From positions 124,001 to 188,000 of the forward strand of contig NZ_JAGKSQ010000001.1 of assembly GCF_017939705.1 (NCBI RefSeq): a stretch of DNA of 64,000 nt. The letters are read 5' to 3'. Shown piece by piece: positions 54,056 through 64,000 of the stretch. Made by a program: the position numbers and the translations under genes. The stretch comes from Halalkalibacter suaedae. GTDB lineage: Bacteria; Bacillota; Bacilli; Bacillales; Bacillaceae_D. Numbering within the stretch: position 1 is the first letter of the stretch; every line of letters starts with the position of its first letter. The notes beneath the pieces are model-generated. The model saw only the letters and a list, made by a program, of their open reading frames with translations, was not told the origin of the DNA and searched no databases.

Positions 54056-54957
54056 GAAGCTAACACCTTCTTTTTATCAATGGTTACACTTATGATTTGC
54101 ACAAGTTGTTTTGATTTTTCCCAATCCTCTTTAACAAGGTCAATTCCACGCTGGATCTCAACATCTGTTGGCTTCTGCTTCATCAGATTTACTAACGAGT
54201 CAAGCTCAAAAGGTTTCAGACATTCTGATAGCAACAAAAGAATCTGATCTTTTGTCATTCTTGGATCTTCAAACAATTGCTGAAGGAAGGTTTCAACTGA
54301 TTCTTTTCCAGATGTATCAAGCCATTCTTTTAAAAAGAGCGAGAAAGAATAATATCCTCTTTCAGGTTCGCGAACCGTTCCATATAAAAATATAACATTA
54401 AATACCTTTTTAAAGTGGGTAACAGACGTAATCGGATCGAGAAGTGGTAACGTCCCTTCAGTCAAATTACTCAAGGAAACGGCCTTTTTCATACGAACAT
54501 CTGCTTCTCTTAGGACCGAAGATAGAAAGGCTTTCTGCTCTGGTAAGAAATAGGGCATAGACTTATACAGCTCTTGATATATTGGTCCCTTCAATTGGAT
54601 AGGTTCAATATCCTTATGTTCCTCGAGTCCATAGTCAATCATTGACGTAATGACCTTCACAACATTTGCCTCTTGTCCTCTAATTGGGTAGGGTTGTTCA
54701 ATGTCATCATGAACAGTAATCCAACCATCCTTCCACTCAATCGCAGCCTTTTGCTCCCCGCTTCTGATCATTCGATCAATAAGGACATAGGGCGTGTCAC
54801 TGCAGTGATCACGCCATTTAATATGCCAATCAAGAAGGATTTTATCAGACCAATAGTGCAGCCGTTTGTGTCCACTCTCTGTTTCAATGAGTGTTTCATT
54901 AACAAACTTCACATTTTCCCACTGATAGTGCTCCTTAAGACAATCCAACAATTCCAT
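54052..54957 (-). CDS. unknown protein between spoVID and ysxE
   Basis: I do not recognise this 301-residue protein. The N-terminal half is mixed alpha/beta (VNETLIETESGHKRLHYWSD, KAAIEWKDGWITVHDD), which is reminiscent of a kinase-like N-lobe. The second half is helical. It has no signal peptide or membrane segment. It starts 12 bp after spoVID and overlaps ysxE by 4 bp, so it is almost surely in the spore-coat operon and probably made in the mother cell. Confidence 0.7.
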   Translation of the reverse strand: MELLDCLKEHYQWENVKFVNETLIETESGHKRLHYWSDKILLDWHIKWRDHCSDTPYVLIDRMIRSGEQKAAIEWKDGWITVHDDIEQPYPIRGQEANVVKVITSMIDYGLEEHKDIEPIQLKGPIYQELYKSMPYFLPEQKAFLSSVLREADVRMKKAVSLSNLTEGTLPLLDPITSVTHFKKVFNVIFLYGTVREPERGYYSFSLFLKEWLDTSGKESVETFLQQLFEDPRMTKDQILLLLSECLKPFELDSLVNLMKQKPTDVEIQRGIDLVKEDWEKSKQLVQIISVTIDKKKVLAS

Positions 54958-54969
54958 ACGATAACTCCT

Positions 54970-56166
54970 TTATAAGGATTCGACTGAAACAGGAATGTAT
55001 AGAATTTGACCTTCTTCAACCTGTTCGCCTTGAAGACGATTTGTACGCATTAATTGACTTGTGCTAATTTCATATCGCTCTGCAATTATATCTAACGTTT
55101 CGTTCTCTTGAATAATGCACATTCTCCACTTTGAGAAACGCTCTTCACCTTTTGATAGCATCTTCGTTAAATAAAGGGCATTTTCTTCTCTAGGAGTAAC
55201 GGGTTCTGACTCATTGCCAGCTTTAGTCTCTTCTGTTTGCTCATTAGAAACAGTAGCTAATTCCTTCAATGGAGCAAGGTTAATTTTTGTTTCTGTTTGA
55301 CGAACAGCAGCAAATGGTTCTTGCTCTTCTATTTCGTCTATCTCGTCTAATTCTTCTAGGTCTTCTTCATAGTTTACAGGCTCTAGCTCTTCTAGTTCTT
55401 CAACTTCCTTTACTTCTTCTACTTCTGGTGCTAATGATGCAGAAGGTGATTCCTCAGCAGGCTCTTCCGCTAGTGCTGCTGATGGTGTATAAAGTTCCTC
55501 TTTTGGTTGTTCCTTGCGTTCAAAACGAGAAACAGGCGATGGAGCAAACGATGGTGTCGTATCTTTTGGAATAGGTTCTCCCTCCGCTTCATTCACTGGT
55601 TCATTATTTGGATTAATTGGGCTAGTCGTTTCGCTTTCAGCTTCTCTTTTTGCTTCATAGGTAAATGCTGTCGGGACAGCTTCTTCCAAATCCACACGTG
55701 GTTTCACTTCTTCTTCCTGTTGGTATGTCATTCCGCTAATACCAATATCAGCAGTTAATTGAATGCAACTTTTCTCAGGTAAATCATAATCAAACGATTC
55801 AACCTGAACGTAGACATCATCTAGATTTTGAATTCGACTACTTGGAATGGTAACATCAATTGGAAAAAAATGTTTAATTTCACCAATGCCATTTGGCGAA
55901 ACAGTCACATCTCCCGCAGACCTGAAAGATACTTGCTGTTCAAGGGAATGCCCGACATCAACAGAATCGTCAACCTTAGCTGAACGATACTCTCCTAATA
56001 ATCGCAATCCACCTCTAATATAGACATGGAGGTCTTTTTCCTCAATGACAATTTCAGGTTCAAGGGACATCCCTACGATTTCTTCTACTTCTTGACCTTT
56101 ATTTAACCAAACCGATTCCTCAATTGAAAATGATAGCTTTGATGGATGTTCTTGTGACACTTTCAT
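54970..56166 (-). CDS. spoVID: spore coat morphogenetic protein SpoVID
   Basis: The 398-residue protein has an N-terminal SpoVID domain (about 1-155: KLSFSIEESVWLNKGQEVEE and several beta strands). A long acidic, Pro/Glu-rich linker (about 165-335) and a C-terminal LysM domain (349-396: NETLDIIAERYEISTSQLMR, ILYIPV) follow. It directs encasement of the spore by coat proteins and binds SafA. It lies downstream of hemL with a 211-bp gap and heads the spoVID-unknown-ysxE operon. Confidence 0.9.
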   Translation of the reverse strand: MKVSQEHPSKLSFSIEESVWLNKGQEVEEIVGMSLEPEIVIEEKDLHVYIRGGLRLLGEYRSAKVDDSVDVGHSLEQQVSFRSAGDVTVSPNGIGEIKHFFPIDVTIPSSRIQNLDDVYVQVESFDYDLPEKSCIQLTADIGISGMTYQQEEEVKPRVDLEEAVPTAFTYEAKREAESETTSPINPNNEPVNEAEGEPIPKDTTPSFAPSPVSRFERKEQPKEELYTPSAALAEEPAEESPSASLAPEVEEVKEVEELEELEPVNYEEDLEELDEIDEIEEQEPFAAVRQTETKINLAPLKELATVSNEQTEETKAGNESEPVTPREENALYLTKMLSKGEERFSKWRMCIIQENETLDIIAERYEISTSQLMRTNRLQGEQVEEGQILYIPVSVESL

Positions 56167-56332
56167 TCCTCCTCATCATAGTCATATCTACTCTTCTGTA
56201 ACGTTCCTAGTCAGTACAATACCACTCTATGACAAGTTCCTAGTGATTATGCTTGGTAAGGGAAATTTAGTGAGACAATTTGTTTACGATTAGGATAATT
56301 ATTGCGTTTATCTAGCAAAAATAACTCAAATC

Positions 56333-56367
56333 AAAAAAGTCCTAACCGGCTTATGACCGATTAGAAC
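56333..56367 (-). terminator. terminator of the hem operon
   Basis: A stem of 11 bp (56339-56349 and 56357-56367, two G-U pairs) with a 7-base loop lies 10 bp past the hemL stop and is followed by TTTTTTGATTTG on the minus strand. Confidence 0.88.
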
Positions 56368-56377
56368 CTCATTTCTC

Positions 56378-57664
56378 TTATTTAAGTGTAGAAAAAGCAT
56401 GAGTAGCAGCCTCAATTGTTCGATCAATATCGGCCTCTGTATGTTTAGTCGATAAAAACATTCCTTCATATTGAGAAGGCGGTAGAGAAATACCTTGTTT
56501 AATCATCTCATGGAAGTACTCTGTGAAATACTCTAAATTGGATGTTGATGCTTTTTCGAAATTGGTTACTTTCTCACCTGTAAAGAAAAACCCGACCATT
56601 GATCCAGCACGATTGATATGGTGAGGAATTCCATACTTCTTAGCAGCCTCAGATAGACCAGAAGCTAGACGTTCTGCTAGTAGCTCAAAACGATCATAGT
56701 CGGCTGGTGTTAGCTGAGACAACGTTTCATACCCAGCAGACATTGCAAGAGGATTACCAGAAAGAGTTCCTGCTTGATAGATTGGTCCACTTGGTGCAAT
56801 TTGCTCCATAATTTCGCGTTTCCCACCATACGCACCAACTGGTAAGCCACCACCGATGACTTTTCCTAAACAGGTTAAGTCTGGTGTCACTCCAAAGGTT
56901 CCTTGAGCACAATGATAGCCTACACGGAATCCTGTCATGACTTCATCAAAGATAAGTAATGTTCCATAATCCTCAGTAATTTTTCTTAATTCCTCTAGAA
57001 AACCTGGTTCAGGAGGAACGACTCCCATATTTCCAGCAACTGGCTCAACAATTACCCCTGCAAGGTCATCACCGAATTTTTCGAAAGCAAGACGAACACT
57101 CTCGATATCATTATAAGGAACCGTCAGTGTGTTCTGAGCGATTGATTCTGGAACTCCAGGACTATCTGGCAGGCCTAATGTCGCTACACCTGAACCTGCT
57201 TTGATTAGTAAAGAATCACCATGACCATGATAGCAACCTTCAAACTTCAAAATCTTACTTCTTCCTGTATAGCCTCTAGCTAGTCGGAGAGCACTCATCG
57301 TTGCTTCAGTTCCTGAGTTAACCATTCGAACAACTTCGATCGATGGGACCCTGTCAATGACTAATTTTGCTAGTTTCGTTTCAAGCAGATTAGGAGCACC
57401 AAAGCTGGTCCCTTTTTCAGCGGTTTCTTTTAACGCGTTAACAACCTGTGGATCTGCATGTCCTAAAATGAGAGGTCCCCATGACAAGACATAATCAATA
57501 TATTCATTTCCATCAATATCGAAAATATGGACACCTTCTCCACGGTCCATAAATATAGGATCCATCTTCACCGATTTAAAGGCACGTACAGGACTATTAA
57601 CTCCACCTGGCATCAACGGCTTCGCTTCTTGGAATGCTTCTTTCGAACGTTCGAAATTTGTCAC
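56378..57664 (-). CDS. hemL: glutamate-1-semialdehyde 2,1-aminomutase
   Basis: The 428-residue PLP enzyme has [20 protein letters not shown], the cofactor aspartate in [12 protein letters not shown] and the Schiff-base lysine in [17 protein letters not shown]. It converts glutamate-1-semialdehyde to 5-aminolevulinate, the second step of C5-pathway heme synthesis. It is the last gene of hemAXCDBL. Confidence 0.97.
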   Translation of the reverse strand: MTNFERSKEAFQEAKPLMPGGVNSPVRAFKSVKMDPIFMDRGEGVHIFDIDGNEYIDYVLSWGPLILGHADPQVVNALKETAEKGTSFGAPNLLETKLAKLVIDRVPSIEVVRMVNSGTEATMSALRLARGYTGRSKILKFEGCYHGHGDSLLIKAGSGVATLGLPDSPGVPESIAQNTLTVPYNDIESVRLAFEKFGDDLAGVIVEPVAGNMGVVPPEPGFLEELRKITEDYGTLLIFDEVMTGFRVGYHCAQGTFGVTPDLTCLGKVIGGGLPVGAYGGKREIMEQIAPSGPIYQAGTLSGNPLAMSAGYETLSQLTPADYDRFELLAERLASGLSEAAKKYGIPHHINRAGSMVGFFFTGEKVTNFEKASTSNLEYFTEYFHEMIKQGISLPPSQYEGMFLSTKHTEADIDRTIEAATHAFSTLK

Positions 57665-57677
57665 GATTTGCTCCCTC

Positions 57678-58658
57678 CTATGACTGTAGCCATTTCGCTA
57701 CGTCTTTTGCATGATACGTTAAAATTAAGTCAGCTCCAGCTCTCTTCATACTCGTCAGTTGCTCAAGAACAATCTCTTCCTCGTTGATCCAGCCTTGCTG
57801 ACTTGCGGCCTTCACCATCGAGTATTCCCCACTCACATTGTAAGCAACAACTGGGGCACCAGAAAAGTCCTTCACTTCTCTAATAATATCTAAATAAGAT
57901 AGGGCTGGTTTCACCATCAACATATCTGCCCCTTCTTCAATATCCGATTGAGCTTCTCTTAACGCTTCTAAACGATTAGCAGGATCCATTTGGTATGTTT
58001 TTCGGTCACCGAATTTTGGTGAGCTGTTTGCTGCATCACGGAATGGACCATAGAAAGCAGAAGAGTATTTAACGGCATAGGACATGATTGGTATATCCTC
58101 ATAGCCAGCCTCATCAAGGCCTGCTCGAATCGCAGAAACAAACCCATCCATCATATTTGAAGGAGCGATAATATCTGCACCTGCCTCTGCTTGTGAAACG
58201 GCAGTTTTTGCTAGCAGCTTCAGAGATGGATCATTGAGAATTTGTCCATCCTCAATCACACCACAGTGCCCATGATCAGTGAACTGGCACAAACATGTAT
58301 CGGCAATAACAATTAACTCAGGGTGGTTTCTTTTGATTTGTCGAATGGCTTGCTGTACAATTCCATGATTATGATAAGCCGTTGATCCTTGGTCATCCTT
58401 TGTACTCGGATGAGGAACACCAAAAACAATAATTGCAGTAATTCCTAAGTCAACCGCCTCCTGCACTTCCTTGTCAATTAAATCTAACGACCACTGAAAA
58501 ACATTTGGCATTGATGGTATTTCATTTTTTATATTTGATCCTTCAACAGCAAAAAGTGGATAAATCAAATCTGTTTTATGTAAGCGAGTTTCTTTTACCA
58601 TATTTCGAATGCCTGCATTTCTTCTTAAACGACGGTGACGAGTAAATGTGGTATTCAT
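57678..58658 (-). CDS. hemB: porphobilinogen synthase (delta-aminolevulinate dehydratase)
   Basis: The 326-residue TIM-barrel enzyme has the zinc cysteines in [14 protein letters not shown]. The active-site lysines are in [18 protein letters not shown] and [13 protein letters not shown]. It condenses two 5-aminolevulinates to porphobilinogen. Its start overlaps the hemD stop by 1 bp; hemL begins 13 bp after its stop. Confidence 0.97.
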   Translation of the reverse strand: MNTTFTRHRRLRRNAGIRNMVKETRLHKTDLIYPLFAVEGSNIKNEIPSMPNVFQWSLDLIDKEVQEAVDLGITAIIVFGVPHPSTKDDQGSTAYHNHGIVQQAIRQIKRNHPELIVIADTCLCQFTDHGHCGVIEDGQILNDPSLKLLAKTAVSQAEAGADIIAPSNMMDGFVSAIRAGLDEAGYEDIPIMSYAVKYSSAFYGPFRDAANSSPKFGDRKTYQMDPANRLEALREAQSDIEEGADMLMVKPALSYLDIIREVKDFSGAPVVAYNVSGEYSMVKAASQQGWINEEEIVLEQLTSMKRAGADLILTYHAKDVAKWLQS

Positions 58659-59437
58659 TAGAATATATCCTCCTTAGAATGAGCGATTATAGCATGAATC
58701 ATTTCTTCAATTGTGTATGTCGATGGCATTATTTCAACCTTCAAACCGGCTTCAATCGCTGTTTTTCTTGCAACAGGACCAATACAAACAATCTTACTTT
58801 CAATCGTAGCAATATCAACATTTACTTGTTCAAGAGCTTTGACAAAATGCTTAATCGTAGATGAGCTTGTAAACGTAATATAGGATGGCTTCTGCCTAAT
58901 GATATCGCTAAATGTACTATTCACTTTGGGCCAATACGTCTCATAAACGGTTAGATCCTCAACATAGGTACCTAATTGACGTAGCTCATCAATGAGGAGG
59001 GGTCTGCCAAGATTACCTCTTGCAACAACGATATGATCACCTTTTTTAACTTTCCCTGAAAGGGCAGCAACTAGCCCTTCAGCTACATAATCAGCAGGTA
59101 TTAAATCTGCAGTGATTTCAAATTGTTGAAGCATCTGCTCTGTCTTTTTGCCTACAACAGCAATTTTCACTCCTGATCTACTACGATTATTAAATGGTCG
59201 GTTATTCTCGAAAAAGAAGCGAACTCCGTTAGCACTTGTAAAAATCAGCCATTGATATTTCGATAGTTCTGATTTCACTTGTTCAATATGCTCTAAATTA
59301 GAAGGGCGTTTAAAGGCAATAAGCGGAACCTCTAGTGGTGTTCCGCCATACTTCCTTATCAGAGTTGATAAACTTTGTGCTTGCTCCTTTGCTCGTGTCA
59401 CGAGAATCGTTTGACCAGCTAAAGGGCCTTTGCTCAT
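58658..59437 (-). CDS. hemD: uroporphyrinogen-III synthase
   Basis: The 259-residue two-lobed protein has [16 protein letters not shown] at the start and [17 protein letters not shown] near residue 175, both usual for HemD despite low conservation. It closes and rearranges hydroxymethylbilane to uroporphyrinogen III. It overlaps hemC by 4 bp and hemB by 1 bp. Confidence 0.93.
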   Translation of the reverse strand: MSKGPLAGQTILVTRAKEQAQSLSTLIRKYGGTPLEVPLIAFKRPSNLEHIEQVKSELSKYQWLIFTSANGVRFFFENNRPFNNRSRSGVKIAVVGKKTEQMLQQFEITADLIPADYVAEGLVAALSGKVKKGDHIVVARGNLGRPLLIDELRQLGTYVEDLTVYETYWPKVNSTFSDIIRQKPSYITFTSSSTIKHFVKALEQVNVDIATIESKIVCIGPVARKTAIEAGLKVEIMPSTYTIEEMIHAIIAHSKEDIF

Positions 59438-60366
59438 CCTTGATCAAGTTCTTTCTTTACTTTATCAAGAATTTCCTTAGCCCCTTGCTCTAATAATTTC
59501 TGTGCCGCTGCCAACCCGACCTCGACTGGATCTACTCCTACGATTGTTTCCTTTATTAGTACCTTGCCATCTGGTGATCCAACTAACGCTGTCAAAGAGA
59601 TTTGATCGCCTTCTGTTACCGCATAGCCTGCAATAGGAACTTGGCATCCGCCTTCCATCTTATGCAAGAAGGTACGTTCAGCAGTAACCGTACGTGCAGT
59701 ATGGTCATCTTGAATATGCTTAAGTAGATTAATTAAATCCTGATCATCCGCACGACATTCAAGCCCAAGAGCCCCCTGTCCTACAGCTGGGACACATAAT
59801 TCTGGGTCTAAATATTCTGTAATAAGATCGTCTGGGAAGCCTAAACGCTTTATACCTGCAACAGCCAAAATAATCGCATCGAAATTTTCTTCCTTCAGCT
59901 TACGAAGTCTTGTTTCAACATTCCCTCGAATCCACTTGACCTCAAGATCTGGGCGTGCAGCTAGAATTTGAGCGGAACGTCGTAAACTACTTGTTCCTAC
60001 AATCGATCCAGCAGGAAGATCAGCAAGTGGGATGTCATTATTAGAAATAAAAGCATCACGTGGATCTTCACGTTCAGTAATTGCAGCTAAAGTAAATTTA
60101 TCTTGTAATACTGACGGAACATCTTTCATGCTATGTACGGCTAAATCAATTTCCTTATCCTCAAGTGCCTGTTCAATCTCTTTAACGAATAATCCTTTTC
60201 CACCAACTTTGGACAAGGTCACATCGAGAATTCTGTCACCTTTAGTAACAATTTTCTTTACTTCAAATTCATAAGGGAGATTCAATTTTGATAATTGATC
60301 AATCACCCAGTCGGTCTGAGTTAATGCTAGGTTGCTTTTTCTAGAACCAATGACTATTTTTCGCAT
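59434..60366 (-). CDS. hemC: hydroxymethylbilane synthase (porphobilinogen deaminase)
   Basis: The 310-residue enzyme starts [18 protein letters not shown]. It has [12 protein letters not shown] with the catalytic Asp nearby, [18 protein letters not shown], and [12 protein letters not shown] with the cysteine that holds the dipyrromethane cofactor. It polymerises four porphobilinogens. It lies 24 bp after hemX. Confidence 0.97.
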   Translation of the reverse strand: MRKIVIGSRKSNLALTQTDWVIDQLSKLNLPYEFEVKKIVTKGDRILDVTLSKVGGKGLFVKEIEQALEDKEIDLAVHSMKDVPSVLQDKFTLAAITEREDPRDAFISNNDIPLADLPAGSIVGTSSLRRSAQILAARPDLEVKWIRGNVETRLRKLKEENFDAIILAVAGIKRLGFPDDLITEYLDPELCVPAVGQGALGLECRADDQDLINLLKHIQDDHTARTVTAERTFLHKMEGGCQVPIAGYAVTEGDQISLTALVGSPDGKVLIKETIVGVDPVEVGLAAAQKLLEQGAKEILDKVKKELDQG

Positions 60367-60390
60367 GCTGTTCCTCCAATTTCCTTTATG

Positions 60391-61206
60391 TTAGTACCAT
60401 ATATGAAACGTTGAATATTGTCCCGATAAAAAGTAATTAATTAATAAAATTAAAAATCCAGCAATCGCTAATAATGCCATATTATATCCTCTTATCAATT
60501 TGACCACACGTTGATATAAATAAACACCATATACGGCAAGTACTAACAAAGAACTAATTACTTTTGTATCAAGAAGAATAATTTCTCCTAGTTGACTATA
60601 GGCCCAGACAAAACCTAGAATAAGTCCAATTAATAATAGTGGCCATGCGATGATGACAGCTATGAATGAAATGCCATCTAATTTCGATAATGCCCCGAAG
60701 CGTCCTAAACGCTTGCCCCATATCTTCTTTTTAAGCATTTGATGCTGTAGAACATATAAGAGCTGACAAGCAAAGGCAACAGTAAAAGCTGCATAGGATA
60801 ATAAGATCATCGAAATATGAATAACGAGGAGTTCTGAAGCTAATAAATTGGATAACGATTTTGGTACATCACCATCCGGTGTGAATAGACTAAATGTCAT
60901 CATACTAAAGCCAATGACATTCGTAAAGAAAACAAGAAAATCTACTCTGAAATACCAGTTGATCGCCAAAGATATCGTTACAATAATCCAAGCGTAAAAA
61001 AATAAACCTTCAAAGGGCGTCAGTAACGGAACCCGATTTAGTTCGAGTGCACGAAAAATAAAGAAAACCGTTTGAAGGACCCAGACAATAGAAAGCAACC
61101 AGAAGGCAATCCGATTGACCTTCCGGTTGTTTTGTAAGAAATCAATAAAGTACCCAAATACACTAAAGCTATATAGCACAATCGTAATAGGATAAATCCA
61201 ATTCAT
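60391..61206 (-). CDS. hemX: HemX, cytochrome c assembly-type membrane protein
   Basis: The start at 61206 (MNWIYPITIVLYSFS) follows AAGGA; the frame opens ten codons earlier inside hemA. The 271-residue protein has eight hydrophobic helices and a segment ISMILLSYAAFTVAFACQLL like CcsA/CcmC proteins. In B. subtilis HemX lowers the cellular level of HemA. It lies directly after hemA in the usual order. Confidence 0.92.
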   Translation of the reverse strand: MNWIYPITIVLYSFSVFGYFIDFLQNNRKVNRIAFWLLSIVWVLQTVFFIFRALELNRVPLLTPFEGLFFYAWIIVTISLAINWYFRVDFLVFFTNVIGFSMMTFSLFTPDGDVPKSLSNLLASELLVIHISMILLSYAAFTVAFACQLLYVLQHQMLKKKIWGKRLGRFGALSKLDGISFIAVIIAWPLLLIGLILGFVWAYSQLGEIILLDTKVISSLLVLAVYGVYLYQRVVKLIRGYNMALLAIAGFLILLINYFLSGQYSTFHIWY

Positions 61207-61222
61207 GTTAAGTCCTTCTTTC

Positions 61223-62602
61223 TTAAGAACGGACAACAGCTTTACGTTGTCTTGCTACAGATACATATTCTTGCTTGTTTGACTCCCATTGCTTCTCCGC
61301 TTCTACTATTCTTTCATCTTCTTCGTGTAAGGCAAGTTCATTTTCCAAAGCAAAGATTTTAGTGAACAATGCTAATGCTTGCTCAGCATCCTCTTCTCCG
61401 GCTAATTCCTTGACTCTTGTAATTGGGTCACGTAAAAGCTGGTTCACGATACTTTTTGTATGCTTGTTTAATACCTTCTTTTCCCGTTCAGTTAAGTTAG
61501 GCATCTTACGTTCTATACTTTCCATCGTTTCAGCCTGAACACCCAATGCTTTTGTTCTTAATGCTGTAATTAAAGGGACAACACCAAGTGTATTTAACCA
61601 TTGTTTGAACTCTTCAATTTCCACTTCAACCATTAATTCAATCTTCTCTGCTTCTTGTCGGCGCTCAGCCAAGTTGGCTTCAACGATATTTTGTAAATCA
61701 TCAATATCATAGAGATAGACATCGTCAAAGTCTGCAAGAGCCGGATCTAAATCACGTGGAACCGCAATATCAACCATAAACAATGGATTGCCTTTACGTT
61801 TCTTTAAAGAACCTGCAAGCATTTCTTTCGTTACAACAAATTGTCTTGCACCAGTCGAGCTAATCAAAATATCCGCTTCTGCTAATGTCTGTTGTAATTG
61901 TTCGAATGGTCTAGCTTGACCTAGAAATTGTTGAGCAAGCTCTGCCGCTTTCGCTTCCGTACGATTAATGACTGTAATCTTATTCGCACCATTTGCATGC
62001 AAATGTTTCGCAGTAAGCTCACTCATTTTCCCTGCACCTAAAATAACGACATGCTTCCCAGCGAAATTGCCAAAAATATTCTTTCCAAGCTCTACAGCTG
62101 CATAACTAACTGAAACGGCATGCTCGCCGATCTCCGTCTCAGTATGTGCTCTCTTTCCTAATGTGATTGCTTGCTTAAATAACTGGTTAAAAATTGTACC
62201 AGTCGCTTGTTGTTCCTGTGCTAATAGGAAACTTGTTTTCACTTGACCCAAGATTTGAGTTTCACCCAAGATCATTGAGTCGAGTCCACAGGACACACGA
62301 AATAGATGCTCAATAGCATGTTCATTTTCACGGATATCTAAATAAGGAAGAAATGCTTCCTTCGATAAATCAAACCAATCTGCTAAAAATGTCTTTGTGT
62401 AATGGCGACCTGTATGCAATTGGTCTGCCACAACATAGACTTCCGTACGGTTACATGTCGAAACAATCGTACATTCTAAAATGCTTTTCATTTTCCGTAA
62501 TTGAGACAACGCCTCTGGAAGCTCTGATTCTTGAAATGCGAACTTCTCTCTCATTTCGACAGGAGCCGTTTTATAATTGAACCCAACAACAAGAATATGC
62601 AT
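61223..62602 (-). CDS. hemA: glutamyl-tRNA reductase
   Basis: The start at 62602 ([19 protein letters not shown]) has AGGGGGTG nine bases upstream; a GTG four codons earlier is inside that region. The 459-residue enzyme has the catalytic cysteine in [13 protein letters not shown], the NADPH motif [12 protein letters not shown] and a C-terminal dimerisation helix bundle. It reduces Glu-tRNA to glutamate-1-semialdehyde and heads the hem operon. Confidence 0.97.
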   Translation of the reverse strand: MHILVVGFNYKTAPVEMREKFAFQESELPEALSQLRKMKSILECTIVSTCNRTEVYVVADQLHTGRHYTKTFLADWFDLSKEAFLPYLDIRENEHAIEHLFRVSCGLDSMILGETQILGQVKTSFLLAQEQQATGTIFNQLFKQAITLGKRAHTETEIGEHAVSVSYAAVELGKNIFGNFAGKHVVILGAGKMSELTAKHLHANGANKITVINRTEAKAAELAQQFLGQARPFEQLQQTLAEADILISSTGARQFVVTKEMLAGSLKKRKGNPLFMVDIAVPRDLDPALADFDDVYLYDIDDLQNIVEANLAERRQEAEKIELMVEVEIEEFKQWLNTLGVVPLITALRTKALGVQAETMESIERKMPNLTEREKKVLNKHTKSIVNQLLRDPITRVKELAGEEDAEQALALFTKIFALENELALHEEDERIVEAEKQWESNKQEYVSVARQRKAVVRS

Positions 62603-62691
62603 CCTGACGTTCACCCCCTAAATCTTTTCCATACAAATAACATCATTTTTTATCTATATTTGTCATTTCACGTTTGTAAGTAACAGACTAT

Positions 62692-62738
62692 ATTATAATA
62701 ACACGTCTACATTATAACATGTCTAATCTAAAGCTCAA
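62692..62738 (-). promoter_or_regulatory. hemA operon promoter with repeated AT-rich motif
   Basis: On the minus strand TTGAGC (62733-62738), 16-bp spacer and TATAAT (62711-62716) preceded by TG form an extended -10 promoter. A second near copy lies downstream: ATTATAA...GTCTA occurs at 62692-62709 and 62711-62725 on the plus strand. The half-site TTATAAT (62693-62699) matches half a PerR box; hemA is PerR-controlled in B. subtilis, but a full box is not visible. Confidence 0.6.
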
Positions 62739-62885
62739 AAAAAATTTGTGAACAGATGATGAAGCCTATGCTATGATGATAATGTTTCTAATATTGGATA
62801 GCAAATGGTTTGCTTCCTGCTATCTATATTCTAACCAATGGTTGGCAATGTATGAGAATAACTTGATATACATAGGAGTGATAGG

Positions 62886-63341
62886 ATGCAACAAAGATTG
62901 TTTTTAGGGAGCCTTTTACTCGGGGTGGGCTGCTACTATCTTCTTCAGCAATTTTCTTTCCCAATGCTTAATCGCTACTTAACATGGCCAACATTATTAC
63001 TAGTGTTCGGAATCGCTTTTCTAATACAGGCATATCGTGGAAAGGAATATTCCTTTCTATTCCCTGGAGCATTACTAACTGGTTTAGCCATTCATTTCCA
63101 TAGTGTAGATCAGTTTCACTGGTGGCCCTCTCATTGGGGAGCTTACTGTCTTATTATCGGCGTTTCCTTTTTATTATCTTATTTAAAAACAAAAAAGGAC
63201 GGACTGGTCCCTGGACTCATTTTTATATGTCTTTCATTAGTTGCCTTTTTGTCATTACAAGATATCTTTTCATTTGCAAGCTCGCTTTGGCCTGTTATTT
63301 TAATTGTTATTGGTTTCTATCTATTGGTGAAGAAAAAATAA
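62886..63341 (+). CDS. LiaF-transmembrane-like (DUF5668-type) membrane protein
   Basis: The 151-residue protein has about six hydrophobic helices in a repeated pattern, each ending near a polar RGK, KTKK or KKK turn (WPTLLLVFGIAFLIQAYRGK, WPVILIVIGFYLLVKKK). The W-P-h-h-h-h-h-G pattern occurs three times and is typical of LiaI/LiaF-like membrane domains. Function is unknown; relatives act in envelope-stress control. GGAGTGATAGG stands before the ATG. It is divergent from hemA and convergent with engB. Confidence 0.7.
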   Translation: MQQRLFLGSLLLGVGCYYLLQQFSFPMLNRYLTWPTLLLVFGIAFLIQAYRGKEYSFLFPGALLTGLAIHFHSVDQFHWWPSHWGAYCLIIGVSFLLSYLKTKKDGLVPGLIFICLSLVAFLSLQDIFSFASSLWPVILIVIGFYLLVKKK

Positions 63342-63391
63342 TTTTCTGTATTAAATAAGAAGACAATCGCTTAGAAACGAATGCCTAAATT

Positions 63392-63429
63392 AAAAACGTC
63401 TTTGAGAATCAATTCTCAAAGACGTTTTT
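63392..63429. terminator. bidirectional terminator between membrane gene and engB
   Basis: A perfect 17-bp stem (63392-63408 and 63413-63429, loop TCAA) starts AAAAACG and ends CGTTTTT. Confidence 0.92.
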
Positions 63430-63473
63430 ACTATAGACTTGAGCCGTGTCCGAAACCCACTATCAATCAATCT

Positions 63474-64000
63474 TTATTCTGGATTTTCAGTCGTTTCAAA
63501 CTCAGTTGTCACAGTCTCTTTTTTATTTTGAATATAATATTGAATCGTCTTCCATACTTGCTCTTTTCCTTGAGCCGTTTCGGAAGAGAATAATAGAAGC
63601 GGATCTGACTCTACCTTTTCTAAGTCTTTTTCAATGATTTTAAGATGCTTTTGCCACTTCCCTTTTGGGATTTTATCACACTTCGTAGCGACTAAAATAA
63701 CTGGGATCTCAAAGTGCTTGAGCCACTTATACATCATCTTATCGTCCGCAGAAGGGGCATGTCTAAGATCGACTAGCTGAACGACAGCCTTTAATACTTC
63801 TCGATCCTCTAGATAATTTTCGATCATTCTTCCCCATGCTTCTCTTTCTGGTTTAGGAGCACGAGCGAACCCATAACCAGGAACATCTACGAAATAAAGT
63901 TGCTCATTTATTTCGTAGAAGTTTAATGTTTGCGTTTTGCCGGGACGTTGTGATGTACGTGCTAATCCTTTGCGGTTAATCATCTTATTAATAAACGATG
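63474..64000 (-). CDS. engB: ribosome biogenesis GTPase EngB/YsxC, 5' end outside window
   Basis: About 175 C-terminal residues are present; the frame continues upstream of the internal Met as [20 protein letters not shown], exactly after the missing P-loop. GTPase elements seen are the switch [11 protein letters not shown]4 in [12 protein letters not shown] and G5 in [10 protein letters not shown]. It helps assemble the 50S subunit and is essential in B. subtilis, where it also precedes hemA. The C-terminal tail is longer than usual. Confidence 0.95.
   Translation of the reverse strand, partial: SFINKMINRKGLARTSQRPGKTQTLNFYEINEQLYFVDVPGYGFARAPKPEREAWGRMIENYLEDREVLKAVVQLVDLRHAPSADDKMMYKWLKHFEIPVILVATKCDKIPKGKWQKHLKIIEKDLEKVESDPLLLFSSETAQGKEQVWKTIQYYIQNKKETVTTEFETTENPE

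Noticed and set aside
62692-62725. Short direct repeats that could suggest a CRISPR array
   Set aside because: Only two imperfect copies with no spacers or cas genes; position fits a promoter.

Overview
The window is a chromosomal segment of a spore-forming bacterium of the Bacillaceae, probably an alkaliphilic or environmental Bacillus relative. It carries spoIIB, spoIVFA/spoIVFB, spoVID and ysxE, the Firmicutes-type L27 with its Prp protease, a T-box valS and the hemAXCDBL operon. No tRNA, rRNA, CRISPR array, insertion sequence or prophage was seen. Nearly all genes lie on the minus strand and are described below from right to left, in transcription order.

Right part (64000 to about 46460): engB (cut by the window edge), hemA-hemX-hemC-hemD-hemB-hemL (glutamyl-tRNA to uroporphyrinogen III, plus HemX), spoVID, an unrecognised gene, ysxE, valS behind a T-box, folC and a membrane GAF-GGDEF protein. 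This is the order known from Bacillus subtilis, with a few added genes.

Middle (46414 to 32323): where B. subtilis has only comC between folC and spoIIB, this window has a type IV pilus locus. Minus strand: an acidic membrane protein, a double PRC-barrel protein, a VanW/G5 protein, pilB, pilT, pilC, a pilin with a candidate promoter, pilD (the ComC equivalent), pilM, pilN and pilO. A divergent plus-strand operon encodes two minor pilins and a 606-residue PilX-like protein with a repetitive exodomain. PilT (retraction) sets this apart from the competence pseudopilus, and PilB has a c-di-GMP-binding-type MshEN domain next door to a diguanylate cyclase. This is the most interesting system in the window.

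Then come spoIIB, maf, radC, mreBCD and minCD (cell shape and division-site selection). A plus-strand stand-alone receiver protein, moaB and an aldo/keto reductase precede spoIVFA-spoIVFB, followed by an RNase E/G gene and rplU-prp-rpmA with an L21 leader. Two intergenic stretches (20454-20872 and 30481-31158) hold repeats with strong potential secondary structure.

Left part (17763 to 1): synteny with B. subtilis stops after rpmA; spo0B-obg do not follow. Instead there are an amidohydrolase, a possible 46-residue ORF, a complete arsenic operon (arsR-arsB-arsC-arsD-arsA plus an ars-associated flavoprotein), a SulP/SLC26 transporter with a UspA protein, the pstSCAB-phoU operon behind a good PhoP box, yisL, an ElaA-type acetyltransferase and the 5' part of an AddB-like gene whose N-terminus lacks a Walker A motif.

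All product calls rest on reading the translated sequence and remembered family features; no database search was run. Start codons were reassigned where a clear Shine-Dalgarno sequence pointed to an internal start.
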